The notes under the pieces are model-generated. The model made no database searches, had not been told where the DNA came from, and worked only from the letters and a program-made list of their open reading frames with translations. This document shows, one piece after another, positions 9,886-19,589 of a stretch of 64,000 nucleotides of DNA. Location of the stretch: positions 34,243 through 98,242 of the forward strand of contig NZ_SMBU01000018.1 in NCBI RefSeq assembly GCF_004342485.1, given 5' to 3'. The translations under genes and the position numbers were made by a program. Position 1 is the first letter of the stretch; each line of letters opens with the position of its first letter. Origin of the DNA: Roseateles saccharophilus. Lineage in GTDB: Bacteria; Pseudomonadota; Gammaproteobacteria; Burkholderiales; Burkholderiaceae_C.

Positions 9886-11439
9886 TCAGCCCCGGGTTGT
9901 TTGCGGCCTATTGTGCGGCCGGCCGGCCGCGCGCTCGAGCAGCTCGAACAGCAGTTGCACCCCCACGGCCAGCGCGGCGGCCGGCAGCGCGCCGGCCAGC
10001 ATCAGCGTGCTGTCGTTGACCGCGAGGCCTGCGACGATGCGCTCGCCCAGGCCGCCGGCGCCGACGAAGGCCGCCACCGTTGCCGTGCCCACGTTGGTGA
10101 CGGCGGCGGTCTTCACGCCGGCCATCAGCGTCGGCAGGGCCAGCGGCAGCTCGATGGCGCGCAGCGTCTGCCCGCGCGTCAGGCCCAGGGCCTGGGCGGC
10201 CTGCCCGAGGCCGGCCGGCACGCCCTGCAGGCCGGCGTGGGTGTTGCGCACGATGGGCAGCAGCGCATAGACGAACAGGGCCAGCAGCGCCGGCACGAAG
10301 CCGATGCGGCCGACGAGGGCGATCAGGAAGGCCAGCAGGGCCAGCGAGGGCAGGGTCTGCAGCAGGCCCACGGCCGCCATCACCGGCGCGGCCAGACGCG
10401 GCAGCCGGTGGGCTGCGATGCCCAGCGGCACGGCCACCGCCACGGCCAGCAGCAGCGAGGCCAGCACCAGGGCCAGGTGCTGGGCGAGCAGCCGAGGCAG
10501 GTCGGGTGCCAGCAGCCGGGCCGGCAGGCCCTGGCGTGGCAGGGCCGCGGGCCCGGCCTGGCCGAGGAAGCCGTGCGCGACCTCCGCAAACGGGCGCCCC
10601 TCCAGCTCGGCCGCCGCATTGAGGCGGATCATGGTCGCCTCGGGCAGCCGGCCCGTGAGGCCGCGCAGCGGCTGCTCGTCCACCGTGGCGCGCATCAGCA
10701 GCACCGCGTCGTAGCGCGGGAAGAAGGCGCGGTCGTCCTTCAGCACGCGCACCGGCTGGCGCGCGAGCTGGGCGTCGGTCGTGTAGACGTCGATGAGGTC
10801 GACCTGGCCGCCCGCCAGCGCCGCATAGGCCAGGCCATGGTCCAGGCCGGCGCCGGGCGCGAGCCCGAGGCCGTAGGCGCGCTGCAGGGCCGGCCAGCCG
10901 TCGGCGCGGGCGATGAATTCGTGCGACAGGCCGGGTCGGAGCGCCGGGGCCTTGGCGGCGAGCTCTGAAATCGTCGTGATGCCCAAGCGCGCCGCGTCGG
11001 CCTCGCGCATGGCCAGCGCATAGCTGTTGTTGAAGCCCAGCGGCACGGCGGCCTTCAGGCCCAGGGGCGCGAGCCAGGCGTTGATCTGGGCCAGCGGTGC
11101 CTGCGCATCGGTTGTTGCGCTGCGCTTGAGCAGCTCGCGCACGATGGTGCCGGTGTACTCGGGGTAGACGTCGATCTGGCCCTCGCGCAGCGCGGCGGCC
11201 AGGATGGCCGTGTTGCCCAGGCCCTGGCGGTGCTCGGCGGCGATGCCCTGGGCGGCCAGTGTCTGCGTGACGATCTCGCCGAGCAGATAGCTCTCGGTGA
11301 AGCGCTTGGAGCCGACGGCCAGCGGCGCCGCCGTCAGCGGGCCGGCCAACAGCGCCAGCAGGAAGGCCGCGGCCCGTGCCGGCCAGAAGCTGCGGCGGGG
11401 GCGGAGGCCAGGGGAAGCATCGGCTTGCATGCCGCCCAT
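9886..11439 (-). CDS. Fused osmoprotectant-type binding protein and ABC permease
   Basis: 517 residues. After a signal/anchor (about 20-38) comes an OpuAC/glycine-betaine-type binding domain (about 40-305: GSKRFTESYLLGEIV, GNTAILAAALREGQIDVYPEYTGT, GQVDLIDVYTTDAQL). It is followed by a BPD-type permease (about 320-505, several hydrophobic helices, with the cytoplasmic coupling-helix region GLTRGQTLRAIELPLALPTLM). Family knowledge points to betaine/choline or related quaternary amines. The order binding domain then permease is the reverse of the well-known OpuABC/ProWX fusions. No ATP-binding subunit is encoded nearby, so the energising partner must be elsewhere. A second ATG at 11430 is an equally possible start. 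Confidence 0.85.
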   Translation of the reverse strand: MGGMQADASPGLRPRRSFWPARAAAFLLALLAGPLTAAPLAVGSKRFTESYLLGEIVTQTLAAQGIAAEHRQGLGNTAILAAALREGQIDVYPEYTGTIVRELLKRSATTDAQAPLAQINAWLAPLGLKAAVPLGFNNSYALAMREADAARLGITTISELAAKAPALRPGLSHEFIARADGWPALQRAYGLGLAPGAGLDHGLAYAALAGGQVDLIDVYTTDAQLARQPVRVLKDDRAFFPRYDAVLLMRATVDEQPLRGLTGRLPEATMIRLNAAAELEGRPFAEVAHGFLGQAGPAALPRQGLPARLLAPDLPRLLAQHLALVLASLLLAVAVAVPLGIAAHRLPRLAAPVMAAVGLLQTLPSLALLAFLIALVGRIGFVPALLALFVYALLPIVRNTHAGLQGVPAGLGQAAQALGLTRGQTLRAIELPLALPTLMAGVKTAAVTNVGTATVAAFVGAGGLGERIVAGLAVNDSTLMLAGALPAAALAVGVQLLFELLERAAGRPHNRPQTTRG

Positions 11440-11546
11440 GCTAGGGCAGGGGCGGCTTGTGCCGATCTGTCAACTCGTGGAAAGCGTGACATGGCGACCC
11501 CGTCGGTTCTCCCTAGAGTGGCCTCAACTTCATCCCACCTTCCTCC

Positions 11547-11972
11547 ATGAACGATCGCAACCTCGTCCGCGGCCTCGTGCTCGCGGCCATCGCGCTGGGC
11601 TTCGGCCTGGGCGCGCTGCGTTATCCCATCAACGACTTCTCCCACGCCGGGCCCGGCCTGTTCCCGCTGCTGGTCAGCAGCCTGCTGGGCATCGTGGCGG
11701 TGGTGACCATCGTGCGCTCGCGCTTCGTCGCGCCAGTGCCGCTGGTCTTCAACCCGCGCAATATCGCGCTGCTGCTGACGGCGCTGTGCAGCTTCGCCCT
11801 CGTCAGCAAGCTGCTGCACAACATGGTGGCCGGCATCGTGCTGATGACCTTCATCGCCGGCTTCGCCGCCTCGACCCGCTCCTGGCGCCGCGACCTCAAG
11901 GTCGCCGCCTGCCTCGTCGCCATCGCCTTCGGCTTCCAGAAGCTGCTCGGCCTGAACCTGCCGCTGTACTGA
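11547..11972 (+). CDS. tctB: Tripartite tricarboxylate transporter small membrane subunit TctB
   Basis: 141 residues with four predicted membrane helices and the TctB-type N terminus (helix, then YPINDFSHAGPGLFPLLVS). TctB is the small integral partner of TctA in secondary transporters that use a periplasmic TctC binding protein to take up citrate or other carboxylates. The stop and the tctA start overlap (TGATG), which implies coupled translation. The gene is divergent from the binding-protein/permease fusion across 107 nt. No tctC lies in the window, so the substrate is unknown. Confidence 0.88.
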   Translation: MNDRNLVRGLVLAAIALGFGLGALRYPINDFSHAGPGLFPLLVSSLLGIVAVVTIVRSRFVAPVPLVFNPRNIALLLTALCSFALVSKLLHNMVAGIVLMTFIAGFAASTRSWRRDLKVAACLVAIAFGFQKLLGLNLPLY

Positions 11973-13483
11973 TGGACATCCTCCAGAACCTGGCTTTCGG
12001 TTTCGGCCATGCGCTGACGATGCAGAACCTGCTGTTCTGCGCCATCGGCTGCATCGTTGGCACGCTGGTGGGCCTGCTGCCCGGCCTCGGGCCGCTCGCC
12101 ACCATCAGCCTGCTGCTGCCGTTGACCTACTCCATCCCCACCGGCGGGGCCCTCATCATGCTGGCCGGCATCTACTACGGCGCCCAGTACGGCGACTCGG
12201 TCAGCGCGATCACGATGAAGATCCCGCATGCCAGCTCCATCGTGGCCTGCATCGACGGCTACCAGCTGACGCTGAAGGGCCGCACCGGCCTGGCCCTGTT
12301 CACCGCCGGCATCTCCAGCTTCATCGGCGGCACGGTGGCCATCGTCGTGCTGGCCAGCCTGGCGCCGACGCTGGGCGAGGTGGCCCTGCTGTTCGGCCCG
12401 GCGGACTACTGCTCGCTGATCCTGCTCGGCTTCTTCTGCGTCAGCTTCGTCACCACGGGCAGCCTGCTCAACGGGCTGGCCATGTGCCTGGTGGGCGTGC
12501 TGCTGGGCTCGATCGGCACCGATGTGATCTCGGGCCAGCAGCGCTACACCTTCGACCTGCCCTTCCTGATGGACGGCGTGGGCCTGGTCAGTGTGGCCCT
12601 GGGCTGCTTCGGCATCGCCGAGATCACGAAGAACCTCGATGCCCGCGAGGAGCGCTCGCCCTTCAACGGCAAGATCCACCTGATGCCCAGCTGGGCCGAG
12701 TTCAAGCGCATCATCCCCAGCGCCCTGCGTGGCAGCGTGGTGGGCTCGGCGCTCGGCATCCTGCCCGGCGGCGGCCCGGTCATCGCGCAGTTCGCCGCCT
12801 ATGCGCTGGACAAGAAGGTCAGCAAGTACAAGGACGAGATCGGCAGCGGCGCCATCGAGGGCGTGGCCGGCCAGGCCGCCGCCGACGAGGCCGCCGCGCG
12901 CACCAGCTTCATCCCGCTGATGAGCATCGGAATCCCCGAGAACCCGGTCATGGCGCTGATGATGGCCGCCTTCATCATCAAGGGCATCCAGCCCGGGCCC
13001 AACATGATCTCGGGCCACCCCGACCTGTTCTGGGGCCTGGTGGCCAGCATGTGGGTGGGCAATGTCTTCCTCGTCGTGCTTAACGTGCCGCTGGTGCGCT
13101 ACTGGCTGTCGGTGTTCAAGATTCCCTATGCGGTGCTGTTCCCGGCCATCCTGTTCTTCTGCTGCATCGGCACCTTCAGCGTCAACAACAACCTGGACGA
13201 CATCTTCACGACGGCCGCCTTCGGCCTGCTGGGCTATCTCTTCGTGCGCCTGGACATGGACGCCGCGCCGCTGATGCTGGGCTTCATCCTCGGCCCCATG
13301 CAGGAGGAATATTTCCGCCGCGCGCTGCTGCTGAGCCGCGGCAGCTTCATGACCTTCGTGACGCGGCCCATCAGCGGAGGGCTGCTGGCGCTGATCGGAG
13401 TCTTCGTGGTGTGGCAGTTGGTAGTGTTCTTCCGGGCACGGCGGCGCATTGCGCCGCCTGCGGTCACGGGCGCGGCGACCTGA
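11972..13483 (+). CDS. tctA: Tripartite tricarboxylate transporter large membrane subunit TctA
   Basis: 503 residues, about 11-12 hydrophobic helices. Family landmarks are clear: GLLPGLGPLATISLLLP near residue 40, YYGAQYGDSVSAITMKIP, the second-half repeat GILPGGGPVIAQFAAYAL, and MSIGIPENPVMALMMAA. TctA is the channel-forming subunit that couples carboxylate entry to the cation gradient. The ATG at 11972 overlaps the tctB stop, which fixes the start. Without a neighbouring tctC the binding protein must be encoded elsewhere, a common situation in Burkholderiales, where TctC proteins are numerous. Confidence 0.94.
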   Translation: MDILQNLAFGFGHALTMQNLLFCAIGCIVGTLVGLLPGLGPLATISLLLPLTYSIPTGGALIMLAGIYYGAQYGDSVSAITMKIPHASSIVACIDGYQLTLKGRTGLALFTAGISSFIGGTVAIVVLASLAPTLGEVALLFGPADYCSLILLGFFCVSFVTTGSLLNGLAMCLVGVLLGSIGTDVISGQQRYTFDLPFLMDGVGLVSVALGCFGIAEITKNLDAREERSPFNGKIHLMPSWAEFKRIIPSALRGSVVGSALGILPGGGPVIAQFAAYALDKKVSKYKDEIGSGAIEGVAGQAAADEAAARTSFIPLMSIGIPENPVMALMMAAFIIKGIQPGPNMISGHPDLFWGLVASMWVGNVFLVVLNVPLVRYWLSVFKIPYAVLFPAILFFCCIGTFSVNNNLDDIFTTAAFGLLGYLFVRLDMDAAPLMLGFILGPMQEEYFRRALLLSRGSFMTFVTRPISGGLLALIGVFVVWQLVVFFRARRRIAPPAVTGAAT

Positions 13484-13493
13484 GGCAGTCTCG

Positions 13494-13967
13494 ATGCGCC
13501 GGTTGATGCGCTTGCTGGCGGGCACGGCGGGGGTGTTGGTCACGCTGCTTTTGCTGTCGCCGTGGCTGCTCTATGCGGCGATGCTCGCGAGCATCGAAGG
13601 GCGGCCGGCCAAGCCCGAACGGATGGTGCCGGCTACCGAGCAGGCCCGCATCTGGCGGTTGGCCGACGGTCAGGGCGAACTTCGCACTGAGCCGATGACC
13701 CCTTACGGCTTCGCCTGGGAACTGTTCGCGCCGACCGGGCAGCCCGCGCCCGGAGAGACGCTCGCGTACTGGGTGTCGCGCGACTTCCTGCAGGCGCAGC
13801 CGCACCGCAACATGCTGACGTGGCACCTGTCCAATGCCGCGCTCACGATCTGGCTCACACGGAACTGGACCGCCGAAGAGCTGGCGTCTGCCGTGGCCCC
13901 CATCGCCAGCAAGTGGCCATCGCCGAAGACGGACTCGGCGTCAGTGGTGCCACCGGCTCAGCTCTGA
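13494..13967 (+). CDS. Membrane-anchored protein of unknown function
   Basis: 157 residues. One N-terminal membrane helix (about 8-28, LLAGTAGVLVTLLLLSPWLL) is followed by a soluble part with the pattern IWRLADGQGELRTEPMTPYGFAW and YWVSRDFLQ, ending in HLSNAALTIWLTRNWTAEEL. This loosely recalls the membrane-proximal part of some bifunctional peptidoglycan transglycosylases, but no catalytic Glu motif is present and I do not assign that activity. The ATG at 13494 is 10 nt after the tctA stop, so it may be co-transcribed. Its 3' end overlaps the convergent thioredoxin-like gene by 10 nt. Confidence 0.7.
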   Translation: MRRLMRLLAGTAGVLVTLLLLSPWLLYAAMLASIEGRPAKPERMVPATEQARIWRLADGQGELRTEPMTPYGFAWELFAPTGQPAPGETLAYWVSRDFLQAQPHRNMLTWHLSNAALTIWLTRNWTAEELASAVAPIASKWPSPKTDSASVVPPAQL

Positions 13968-14296
13968 ACGCGCAGCCGCGCGGCCAGGGCCTGCACCTCG
14001 GGTGGCACGCCCGCCGCACGGGCGTCGTCCAGATGGGCACGCAGCACGCGCCTCAGCGTCTCCGGCTGCGGCGCCAGCGGCCCGGCGAAGCGCACCTGCG
14101 TGTCGTCGGCGATCAGCAGCGTGGGGAAGGTCTCGATGTCCAGGTCACCGATCAGCTCGGCCTCGTCCTCGATGTCGATCCAGCGCACATGCAGGCCGGC
14201 CTGCGGCAGCTCGGCGCAGGTGGCCTCGAAAATTTGCTGGTAGGACTCGCAGGTGCGGCACCAGGCCGCGCAGAGGCAGGCGACATAAAGGGTCAT
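13958..14296 (-). CDS. Thioredoxin-family protein
   Basis: 112 residues from the ATG at 14296, which places the active site close to the start: CLCAAWCRTCESY, with redox pair C13-R-T-C16 preceded by W12. The rest keeps the thioredoxin fold, including IDIEDEAELIGDLDIETFPTLLI with the cis-Pro in FPT. There is no signal peptide, so it is probably cytoplasmic. CRTC instead of CGPC implies an altered redox potential; the partner is unknown. The frame is open about 30 codons further upstream, but that stretch lacks thioredoxin character, so the shorter start is preferred. Confidence 0.85.
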   Translation of the reverse strand: MTLYVACLCAAWCRTCESYQQIFEATCAELPQAGLHVRWIDIEDEAELIGDLDIETFPTLLIADDTQVRFAGPLAPQPETLRRVLRAHLDDARAAGVPPEVQALAARLRVQS

Positions 14297-14502
14297 GGGG
14301 CGGCATGGTGCCATGGCGGCCCGGCGGGTTCGCTCGGCACAGATCGCCGGACGGGTTGAGGGCTGCCTTGCTGGAGACTCCTTGAACACCCCTACGCTCC
14401 ATCAAACGCCTGAGCAAGCCGCCCTTTCCGCCGCAACTGCGCCCTTCGGCGCGTTCACGGCGCCGGCATGATGCGGCCGCGAACCCGCTTCCTGGATCTG
14501 CC

Positions 14503-15123
14503 GTGATCTCCAGCATCAACAGCAACGCCCTGCTCAACTACCTGACCGCCCAGTCCCAGGACGATCCGTCCTCGACCAGCGGCGCGGGCGCGCAGGCGGC
14601 TGCCCTGCTGGCCAAGGCCCACGGCAATGCCCAGGGCCAGGTCGGCACGCTGTCGGCGGCGTCACTGCAGCGCGCGGCCGGCACGGCCAGGAACGCGGCG
14701 GCGGCCCAGGGCCTGGACGGCGCCCAGAAGACCCTGGCCACCGACCTGCGCGCGGCGCTGGCCAAGGCCGGCGTCAAGCTCGGTGGCGCGGTGGAGTTCT
14801 CGGTGAGCAGCGCCGGCGCGGTCGATGTCAAGGGCAGCGAAGCCGACAAGGCCGCGGTCAAGGCCATCCTGAACGCGGACACCGGCCAGCCCGGCTTCGC
14901 GAGCCGCATCGCCACGCAGGCGCGCGACGCGCTGAAGCTCTCGTCGACGATCCAGCAGAGTGCGGCCATCTCGCAGGCCGCCAGGCTTTCCAAAAGCTCG
15001 GGCGGCGTGATCTCGCTCTACACCTCGCTGATGCAGCAGGCCGGCTCGGCGAGTGTCGTGTTCTCGGTGTCGGCCGCGTCGAGTTCGTTGAGCTATCCCG
15101 GCTCGCTCGCGGCCAACGCCTGA
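14503..15123 (+). CDS. Hypothetical Ala/Ser-rich protein
   Basis: 206 residues starting at GTG (MISSINSNALLNYLTAQSQ). No family recognised. It is rich in Ala, Ser and Gly, has no signal peptide or membrane helix, and contains two segments that look helical (SLQRAAGTARNAAAAQGLDG and DKAAVKAILNADTG). A Ser/Val-rich C terminus follows (SASVVFSVSAASSSL). The third-codon-position G+C is as high as in neighbours, supporting coding. It is preceded by a 206-nt intergenic gap with no strong Shine-Dalgarno. Possibly a secreted or structural (flagellar-accessory-like) protein, but this is only compositional impression. Confidence 0.6.
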   Translation: MISSINSNALLNYLTAQSQDDPSSTSGAGAQAAALLAKAHGNAQGQVGTLSAASLQRAAGTARNAAAAQGLDGAQKTLATDLRAALAKAGVKLGGAVEFSVSSAGAVDVKGSEADKAAVKAILNADTGQPGFASRIATQARDALKLSSTIQQSAAISQAARLSKSSGGVISLYTSLMQQAGSASVVFSVSAASSSLSYPGSLAANA

Positions 15124-15136
15124 GCCGCGCGCCGGA

Positions 15137-16234
15137 TCAGAACGGCGGCGTGATCCCGGTGTAGTCGCCGATCTTGTAGGCGCTGTACGGGGCGTTCATC
15201 TGCGTCGCAGTCTTCGGATTGAAGCCCGAGCTGTTGATCGTCCCGTAGCTGGCCACGATCTCCAGGGCGGCATTCACCTCGATCACCTGGTTGTTGAACT
15301 GATCGCTGATCAGCGTGTTGCCGTTGGCCAGCCGCACCGCGCGGGTCGGCTGCGGCGTCGGGTTGCTGCCCGGGCGCAGGTTGGTGAGGTATTGCCACAC
15401 GGGCCGGTCGCTGCCGTCGACCTCGACGACGCGGCTGTTGTTGGCGTCGGTGAGCAGCGTGTTGCCGTTCGGCAGCCGGCTGGCGAATGCCATGCCGCTG
15501 ACGCTGCCCTGTGCCGAGAAGCTCGCGACGATCACGCTGGGCATCGCGTGGGTGACCTCGATGGCCCGGTTGTTGTTCTCGTCGGCGATCAGGATGTGGC
15601 CGTTGGCGAGCAGTTCGGCGGAGTTCGGGTTGTTCAGCTGGTTCGGGCCGGAACCCGCGACGCCGCTCTGCCCGTATTGCCACACGATGGCGTTGTCCGC
15701 GGGCCGCACCTCGATGATGCGTGAGTTGCCCTGGTCGGTGATCAGCACGTTCCCGTTCGGCAGGAAGGTGTTCTGCACCGGCGTGTTGAGCTGGTTGGGA
15801 CCAAAGCCGGTGACGCCGAACTGGCCGTACTGCCAGACGATATGGTCGCCGGGGTCGACCAGGATCACGCGGTTGTCGGGGCAGCCGGACTTCTTGCAGT
15901 TTTTGGTGGCGCCGGCCGGAGTGCCGGTGCCCGCCATCAGCGTATAGACCCCGACGCGCTCGGCGTCGTTGACGCCGACGATGGCGCCGGCCGACGTGTT
16001 CCCCAGGCCGCTGCCGAAGCTCCAGACGATGGTTCCGGCCGGGTCGATCTCGATCACGCGGTTGTTGAACTGATCGGTGATCAGCAGATTGCCCGGCATG
16101 TTGAATTGCCCGCCCGCATTCGCGGGCGTGGCCGGCAGGGCTGCGAGGGCCGTCGCGGCGGCGAGGATCGCCGCGGGAAAGTCGGGCAAGGCGCGCCTTA
16201 GGGTGCGCATCAGGGCAGGCGAGTTCGTCATCAC
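15137..16234 (-). CDS. Secreted NHL-type beta-propeller protein
   Basis: 365 residues with a Sec signal (about 10-40, ending ALPATPANA). The mature part is built from at least five repeats of the form NGN-LITD-NN-R-IEV followed by IVWQYG, e.g. PGNLLITDQFNNRVIEID, NGNVLITDQGNSRIIEV, NGHILIADENNNRAIEV and NGNTLISDQFNNQVIEV. This is the NHL/PQQ-like propeller pattern seen in arylsulfotransferase-like and ligand-binding periplasmic proteins. Two cysteines in NCKKSGCPDN may form a disulfide. No catalytic residues can be named. It is convergent with the Ala/Ser-rich gene and divergent from the small lipoprotein. Confidence 0.82.
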   Translation of the reverse strand: MMTNSPALMRTLRRALPDFPAAILAAATALAALPATPANAGGQFNMPGNLLITDQFNNRVIEIDPAGTIVWSFGSGLGNTSAGAIVGVNDAERVGVYTLMAGTGTPAGATKNCKKSGCPDNRVILVDPGDHIVWQYGQFGVTGFGPNQLNTPVQNTFLPNGNVLITDQGNSRIIEVRPADNAIVWQYGQSGVAGSGPNQLNNPNSAELLANGHILIADENNNRAIEVTHAMPSVIVASFSAQGSVSGMAFASRLPNGNTLLTDANNSRVVEVDGSDRPVWQYLTNLRPGSNPTPQPTRAVRLANGNTLISDQFNNQVIEVNAALEIVASYGTINSSGFNPKTATQMNAPYSAYKIGDYTGITPPF

Positions 16235-16462
16235 TCACTCCATGGGCTGGACCAAGATGGCGCGCCCCGCGCCTGGCGCGGGGCAGTTGTCGGCGGTGCG
16301 TACCTCTGCGCGTGCCAGGGGTTCAAATGCCCAATGAAAACCCTGCCGTCAGGTATGGCTTCAACGTGAGCTTCATCCGTCCTTTGCGCGGCGCCGGGCC
16401 GTTGCGTCAGGGTTCCAGACTCGGCGTATAACGGTTGTGCCTCACTTTGACCTGGTATCGCC

Positions 16463-16873
16463 ATGGACAAGCGTAAGCACGGCGCCGCTGGGCTGGCCGC
16501 CAGCGTTGCTACCGCCGTGATGGCCGCTGGCTGCCTCGGGACGGGGGACGAGCCCAAGCCGGCCGCGCCCGTGGCCTACGGCGCTGGGGCGTCCATCTCG
16601 GTGAGCCTCACGCTGCTGAAGGCGGACGCTGAGGCCGGGCGCAGCGCCCCGATCGTCAACAACCATCAGGCCCAGGTTCGCTTCGCGCCCGAGGCGGAGG
16701 AGGTGCACTGTCGCGTGGAGCTGCCGTCCAGCTTCCCGTCGCTGGAGCCGGGGCGGACGAGCAACGCCTCGCTGATCTGCGACGCGGCGGTGAGCGTCGA
16801 GCGGGTCCAGCCCGGGTTCGAGCTGCTGGAAGACGGCAGGCTGGTGGGCAAGGGCGTGGTGATAGTGCCCTAA
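16463..16873 (+). CDS. Small lipoprotein, unknown function
   Basis: 136 residues. The signal peptide ends in the lipobox VMAAGC (Cys24), so it should be lipid-anchored, followed by the [11 protein letters not shown] linker and a compact domain with two cysteines (EVHCRVELP and SLICDAAV) that could pair. No known family was recognised. The stop overlaps the convergent ssuB stop by 4 nt, so it is not part of the sulfonate operon. A possible -10 (TATAAC at 16427-16432) lies 30 nt upstream of the ATG. Confidence 0.68.
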   Translation: MDKRKHGAAGLAASVATAVMAAGCLGTGDEPKPAAPVAYGAGASISVSLTLLKADAEAGRSAPIVNNHQAQVRFAPEAEEVHCRVELPSSFPSLEPGRTSNASLICDAAVSVERVQPGFELLEDGRLVGKGVVIVP

Positions 16874-17646
16874 CCCAGCGGCTGGCCGACGATGTGGCGC
16901 AGCACGCGCTCCTCCAGCTCCGCAAACCCTGCCGCCGCGCGCGAGCGCGGCCGGGCCAGCGACACCGTCGCATCCAGCGCGATGCCGCCGCGGTCGATGA
17001 GCAGCACGCGGTCGGCCAGGGCCACGGCCTCGGCGACGTCGTGGGTCACGAGCAGGGCCGTGAAGCCATGGTGGCGCCACAGCTGCTCGATGAGGCGGTG
17101 CATCTCCAGCCTCGTCAGCGCATCCAGCGCGCCGAGGGGCTCGTCAAGCAGCAGCAGGCGCGGGCGGTGCACCAGTGCGCGGGCCAGGGCCACGCGCTGG
17201 CGCTGGCCGCCGGAGAGCGTCGCGGGCCAGTCGCCGCCGCGGCCGGCCAGGCCGACCTGGACCAGGGCCTCCATCGCGCGCGGCTTCGCATCGGGGCCTG
17301 CGAGACCCATGGCCACGTTGTCGACGACGCGCTTCCACGGCAGCAGGCGCGCGTCCTGGAACATCAGCCGGCGTTCGTCCGCCGCGCCCGCCTCGACGAG
17401 GCCGGCCGTGGGCGTGTCCAGCCCGGCGATGAGGCGCAGCAGCGTGCTCTTGCCGCAGCCGCTGCGGCCCACCAGGGCGACGAACTCGCCCGGCGCGATG
17501 GCGAGGTCCAGGTCCTTCAGCACATGGCGCGGGCCGAAGGATTTGGCGACGCCGCGCAGCTTCAGCGCCAGGCCCTTCGGCGGTGTGGGCGCTTCATGCA
17601 CGTGCTCGCGCGGCAGCACGGGCGCATCGAATTCGCTCAGCCACAT
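16870..17646 (-). CDS. ssuB: Aliphatic sulfonate ABC transporter ATPase SsuB
   Basis: 258 residues from the ATG at 17646 ([15 protein letters not shown]). Walker [10 protein letters not shown] (60-68), signature [15 protein letters not shown], Walker [13 protein letters not shown] and the switch His in [15 protein letters not shown] are all present. It powers uptake of alkanesulfonates through SsuC. The gene starts 1 nt after the ssuC stop and is the last of the ssu operon. The frame is open further upstream only inside ssuC. Family members of SsuB/TauB type are alike, but the SsuD and SsuE neighbours support the sulfonate assignment. Confidence 0.93.
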   Translation of the reverse strand: MWLSEFDAPVLPREHVHEAPTPPKGLALKLRGVAKSFGPRHVLKDLDLAIAPGEFVALVGRSGCGKSTLLRLIAGLDTPTAGLVEAGAADERRLMFQDARLLPWKRVVDNVAMGLAGPDAKPRAMEALVQVGLAGRGGDWPATLSGGQRQRVALARALVHRPRLLLLDEPLGALDALTRLEMHRLIEQLWRHHGFTALLVTHDVAEAVALADRVLLIDRGGIALDATVSLARPRSRAAAGFAELEERVLRHIVGQPLG

Positions 17647-17647
17647 C

Positions 17648-18412
17648 TCAGGGCGCCTCCTTCGCATAACCCCTGTGCCAGGGCAGCCAGGCGCGCTCCA
17701 GGCCGCGCGCGACCACGTCGGCCAGCTTGCCCAGCAAGGCATAGAGCAGGATGCCGACGAGCACGATGTCGGTCTGCAGGAACTCGCGGGCATTCATCGT
17801 CAGGTAGCCGATACCGGCCTGGGCCGACAGCGTCTCGGCGACGATGAGCAGCACCCACATCAGCCCCAGCGAGAAGCGCAGGCCGACGAGGATGGACGGC
17901 AGCGCGCCGGGCAGGATGACTTGGGCGTACAGCTGCCAGCCGCCAAGGCCGTAGCTGCGCGCCATCTCGATGAGGTCGCGGTCGACGTTGCGGATGCCGT
18001 GGAAGGTGTTGAGGTAGACCGGGAAGAACACGCCGACCGCGACGAGCACGAGCTTGGCCGCCTCGTCGATGCCGAACCACAGGATGACCAGCGGGATCAG
18101 CGCCAGCGCCGGGATGTTGCGCAGCATCTGCAGCGTCGTGTCCAGCAGGGCCTCGGCCGCCTTCCAGGTGCCGGTGACGAGGCCGAGCAGCAGCCCCAGG
18201 CCCCCGCCCAGGGCCAGCGCGGAGAAGGCCCGTGCGGTGCTGACGGCCACGTGATGGGCCAGTTCGCCCGAGCGCAGCAGCTGCCAGAACGCGGCCAGCA
18301 CGGCGGCCGGCTCGGGCAGGATGCGCGCGGACAGCAGGCCGCTGCGCGAGGCGATCTCCCAGGCGGCGAGGATGGCCGCCGGCAGCAGCCAGGGGATCAG
18401 GCGGCGCAGCAT
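17648..18412 (-). CDS. ssuC: Aliphatic sulfonate ABC transporter permease SsuC
   Basis: 254 residues, about six membrane helices. It has the typical N terminus ([24 protein letters not shown]), a [31 protein letters not shown] cytoplasmic loop that docks on the ATPase (EAA-like), and [28 protein letters not shown] near the end. It forms the membrane pore for sulfonate uptake. It begins 4 nt after the ssuD stop. Gene order and length match ssuC of other Burkholderiales. Confidence 0.93.
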   Translation of the reverse strand: MLRRLIPWLLPAAILAAWEIASRSGLLSARILPEPAAVLAAFWQLLRSGELAHHVAVSTARAFSALALGGGLGLLLGLVTGTWKAAEALLDTTLQMLRNIPALALIPLVILWFGIDEAAKLVLVAVGVFFPVYLNTFHGIRNVDRDLIEMARSYGLGGWQLYAQVILPGALPSILVGLRFSLGLMWVLLIVAETLSAQAGIGYLTMNAREFLQTDIVLVGILLYALLGKLADVVARGLERAWLPWHRGYAKEAP

Positions 18413-18416
18413 GGGG

Positions 18417-19589
18417 TCAGCTGGCGGACACGGCCTTGGGTGCGTAGCTGTTCGCCACGACTTCGCCGAAGGGGCCGGTCAGCACCGGCGCGCTGAGCTT
18501 TTCACGCAGGTCCAGCGGGAGCAGCGGGAAGACCAGTTCGGCAAAGCGGTGGGCCTCGTCCAGGTGCGGGTAGCCGCTGAGGATGAAGTATTCCAGGCCG
18601 AGATTGGCGTACTCCTTGATGCGGTCGGCCACCTGCTGCGGGTTGCCGACCAGGGCCGTGCCCGCGCCTCCCCGCGCCAGGCCGACGCCGGCCCACAGAT
18701 TGGGGGCGATCTCCAGCCCCTGGCGCACGTCGGCCTTGTTGAACTGGCCGCCGTGCAGCTCAGCCATGCGGCGCTGGCCGACCGAGTCCATGCTCTTAAA
18801 GCGGGCCTGGGCGGCGGCCACGGTCGCCTCGTCCAGCTGCGACAGCAGCTCGCCTGCTGCACGCCAGGCCTCGTCCTCGGTTTCGCGCACGATGACATGC
18901 AGGCGGATGCCGTAGCGCAGCTGGCGGCCATGGGCGGCGGCGCGCTCGCGCACGTTGGCAAGCTTCTTCTCGACGTCGGCCGGGGGCTCGCCCCAGGTCA
19001 GATAGGTGTCGACCTGGGCGGCGGCCAGCTCGTGCGCGGGCGCCGAAGAACCGCCGAAGAACACCGGTGGGTAGGGGCGGTTGATGGGCGGGTACAGGAT
19101 TTTTCCGCCCTTGACACTGAGATGCCGGCCGTCGAAATCGAAGCTTTCGCCATCGTGCGAGCGGGCCAGCAGCTCGCGCCAGATGCGGATGAACTCGGCG
19201 GACTGTTCGTAGCGCGCCGTGTGGTCCAGGAACTGGCCGTCGCCCGCCAGCTCGTCGGCGTCGCCACCGGTGACGAGGTTGACGAGCAGGCGGCCGCCGG
19301 AGAGGCGGTCCAGCGTGGCGGCCATGCGCGCGCTTTGCGCGGGCGCGACGAGGCCGGGGCGCAGCGCGACGAGGAACTTCAGCCGCCGGGTGGCGTCGAT
19401 GAGGCTGGCCGCGACGATCCACGAATCCTCGCAGCTGCGGCCGGTGGGCAGCAGCACGCCCTTGTAGCCGAGGCTGTCGGCGGCGATGGCGATCTGCTTG
19501 AAGTAGGCATGGTCGGCCACGCGTGCGCCGCGCGAGCTGCCGAGATAGCGGCTGTCGCCATGGGTGGGGATGAACCAGAAGATCTTCAT
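18417..19589 (-). CDS. ssuD: FMNH2-dependent alkanesulfonate monooxygenase SsuD
   Basis: 390 residues, the usual length. It starts [17 protein letters not shown] and continues with the bacterial-luciferase-like TIM barrel: family landmarks include [13 protein letters not shown], the [17 protein letters not shown] segment, and [17 protein letters not shown]. SsuD uses FMNH2 from SsuE and O2 to cleave the C-S bond of alkanesulfonates, giving an aldehyde and sulfite for assimilation. The ATG overlaps the stop of the second ssuA (ATGA), so translation is coupled to the transporter genes. Confidence 0.96.
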   Translation of the reverse strand: MKIFWFIPTHGDSRYLGSSRGARVADHAYFKQIAIAADSLGYKGVLLPTGRSCEDSWIVAASLIDATRRLKFLVALRPGLVAPAQSARMAATLDRLSGGRLLVNLVTGGDADELAGDGQFLDHTARYEQSAEFIRIWRELLARSHDGESFDFDGRHLSVKGGKILYPPINRPYPPVFFGGSSAPAHELAAAQVDTYLTWGEPPADVEKKLANVRERAAAHGRQLRYGIRLHVIVRETEDEAWRAAGELLSQLDEATVAAAQARFKSMDSVGQRRMAELHGGQFNKADVRQGLEIAPNLWAGVGLARGGAGTALVGNPQQVADRIKEYANLGLEYFILSGYPHLDEAHRFAELVFPLLPLDLREKLSAPVLTGPFGEVVANSYAPKAVSAS

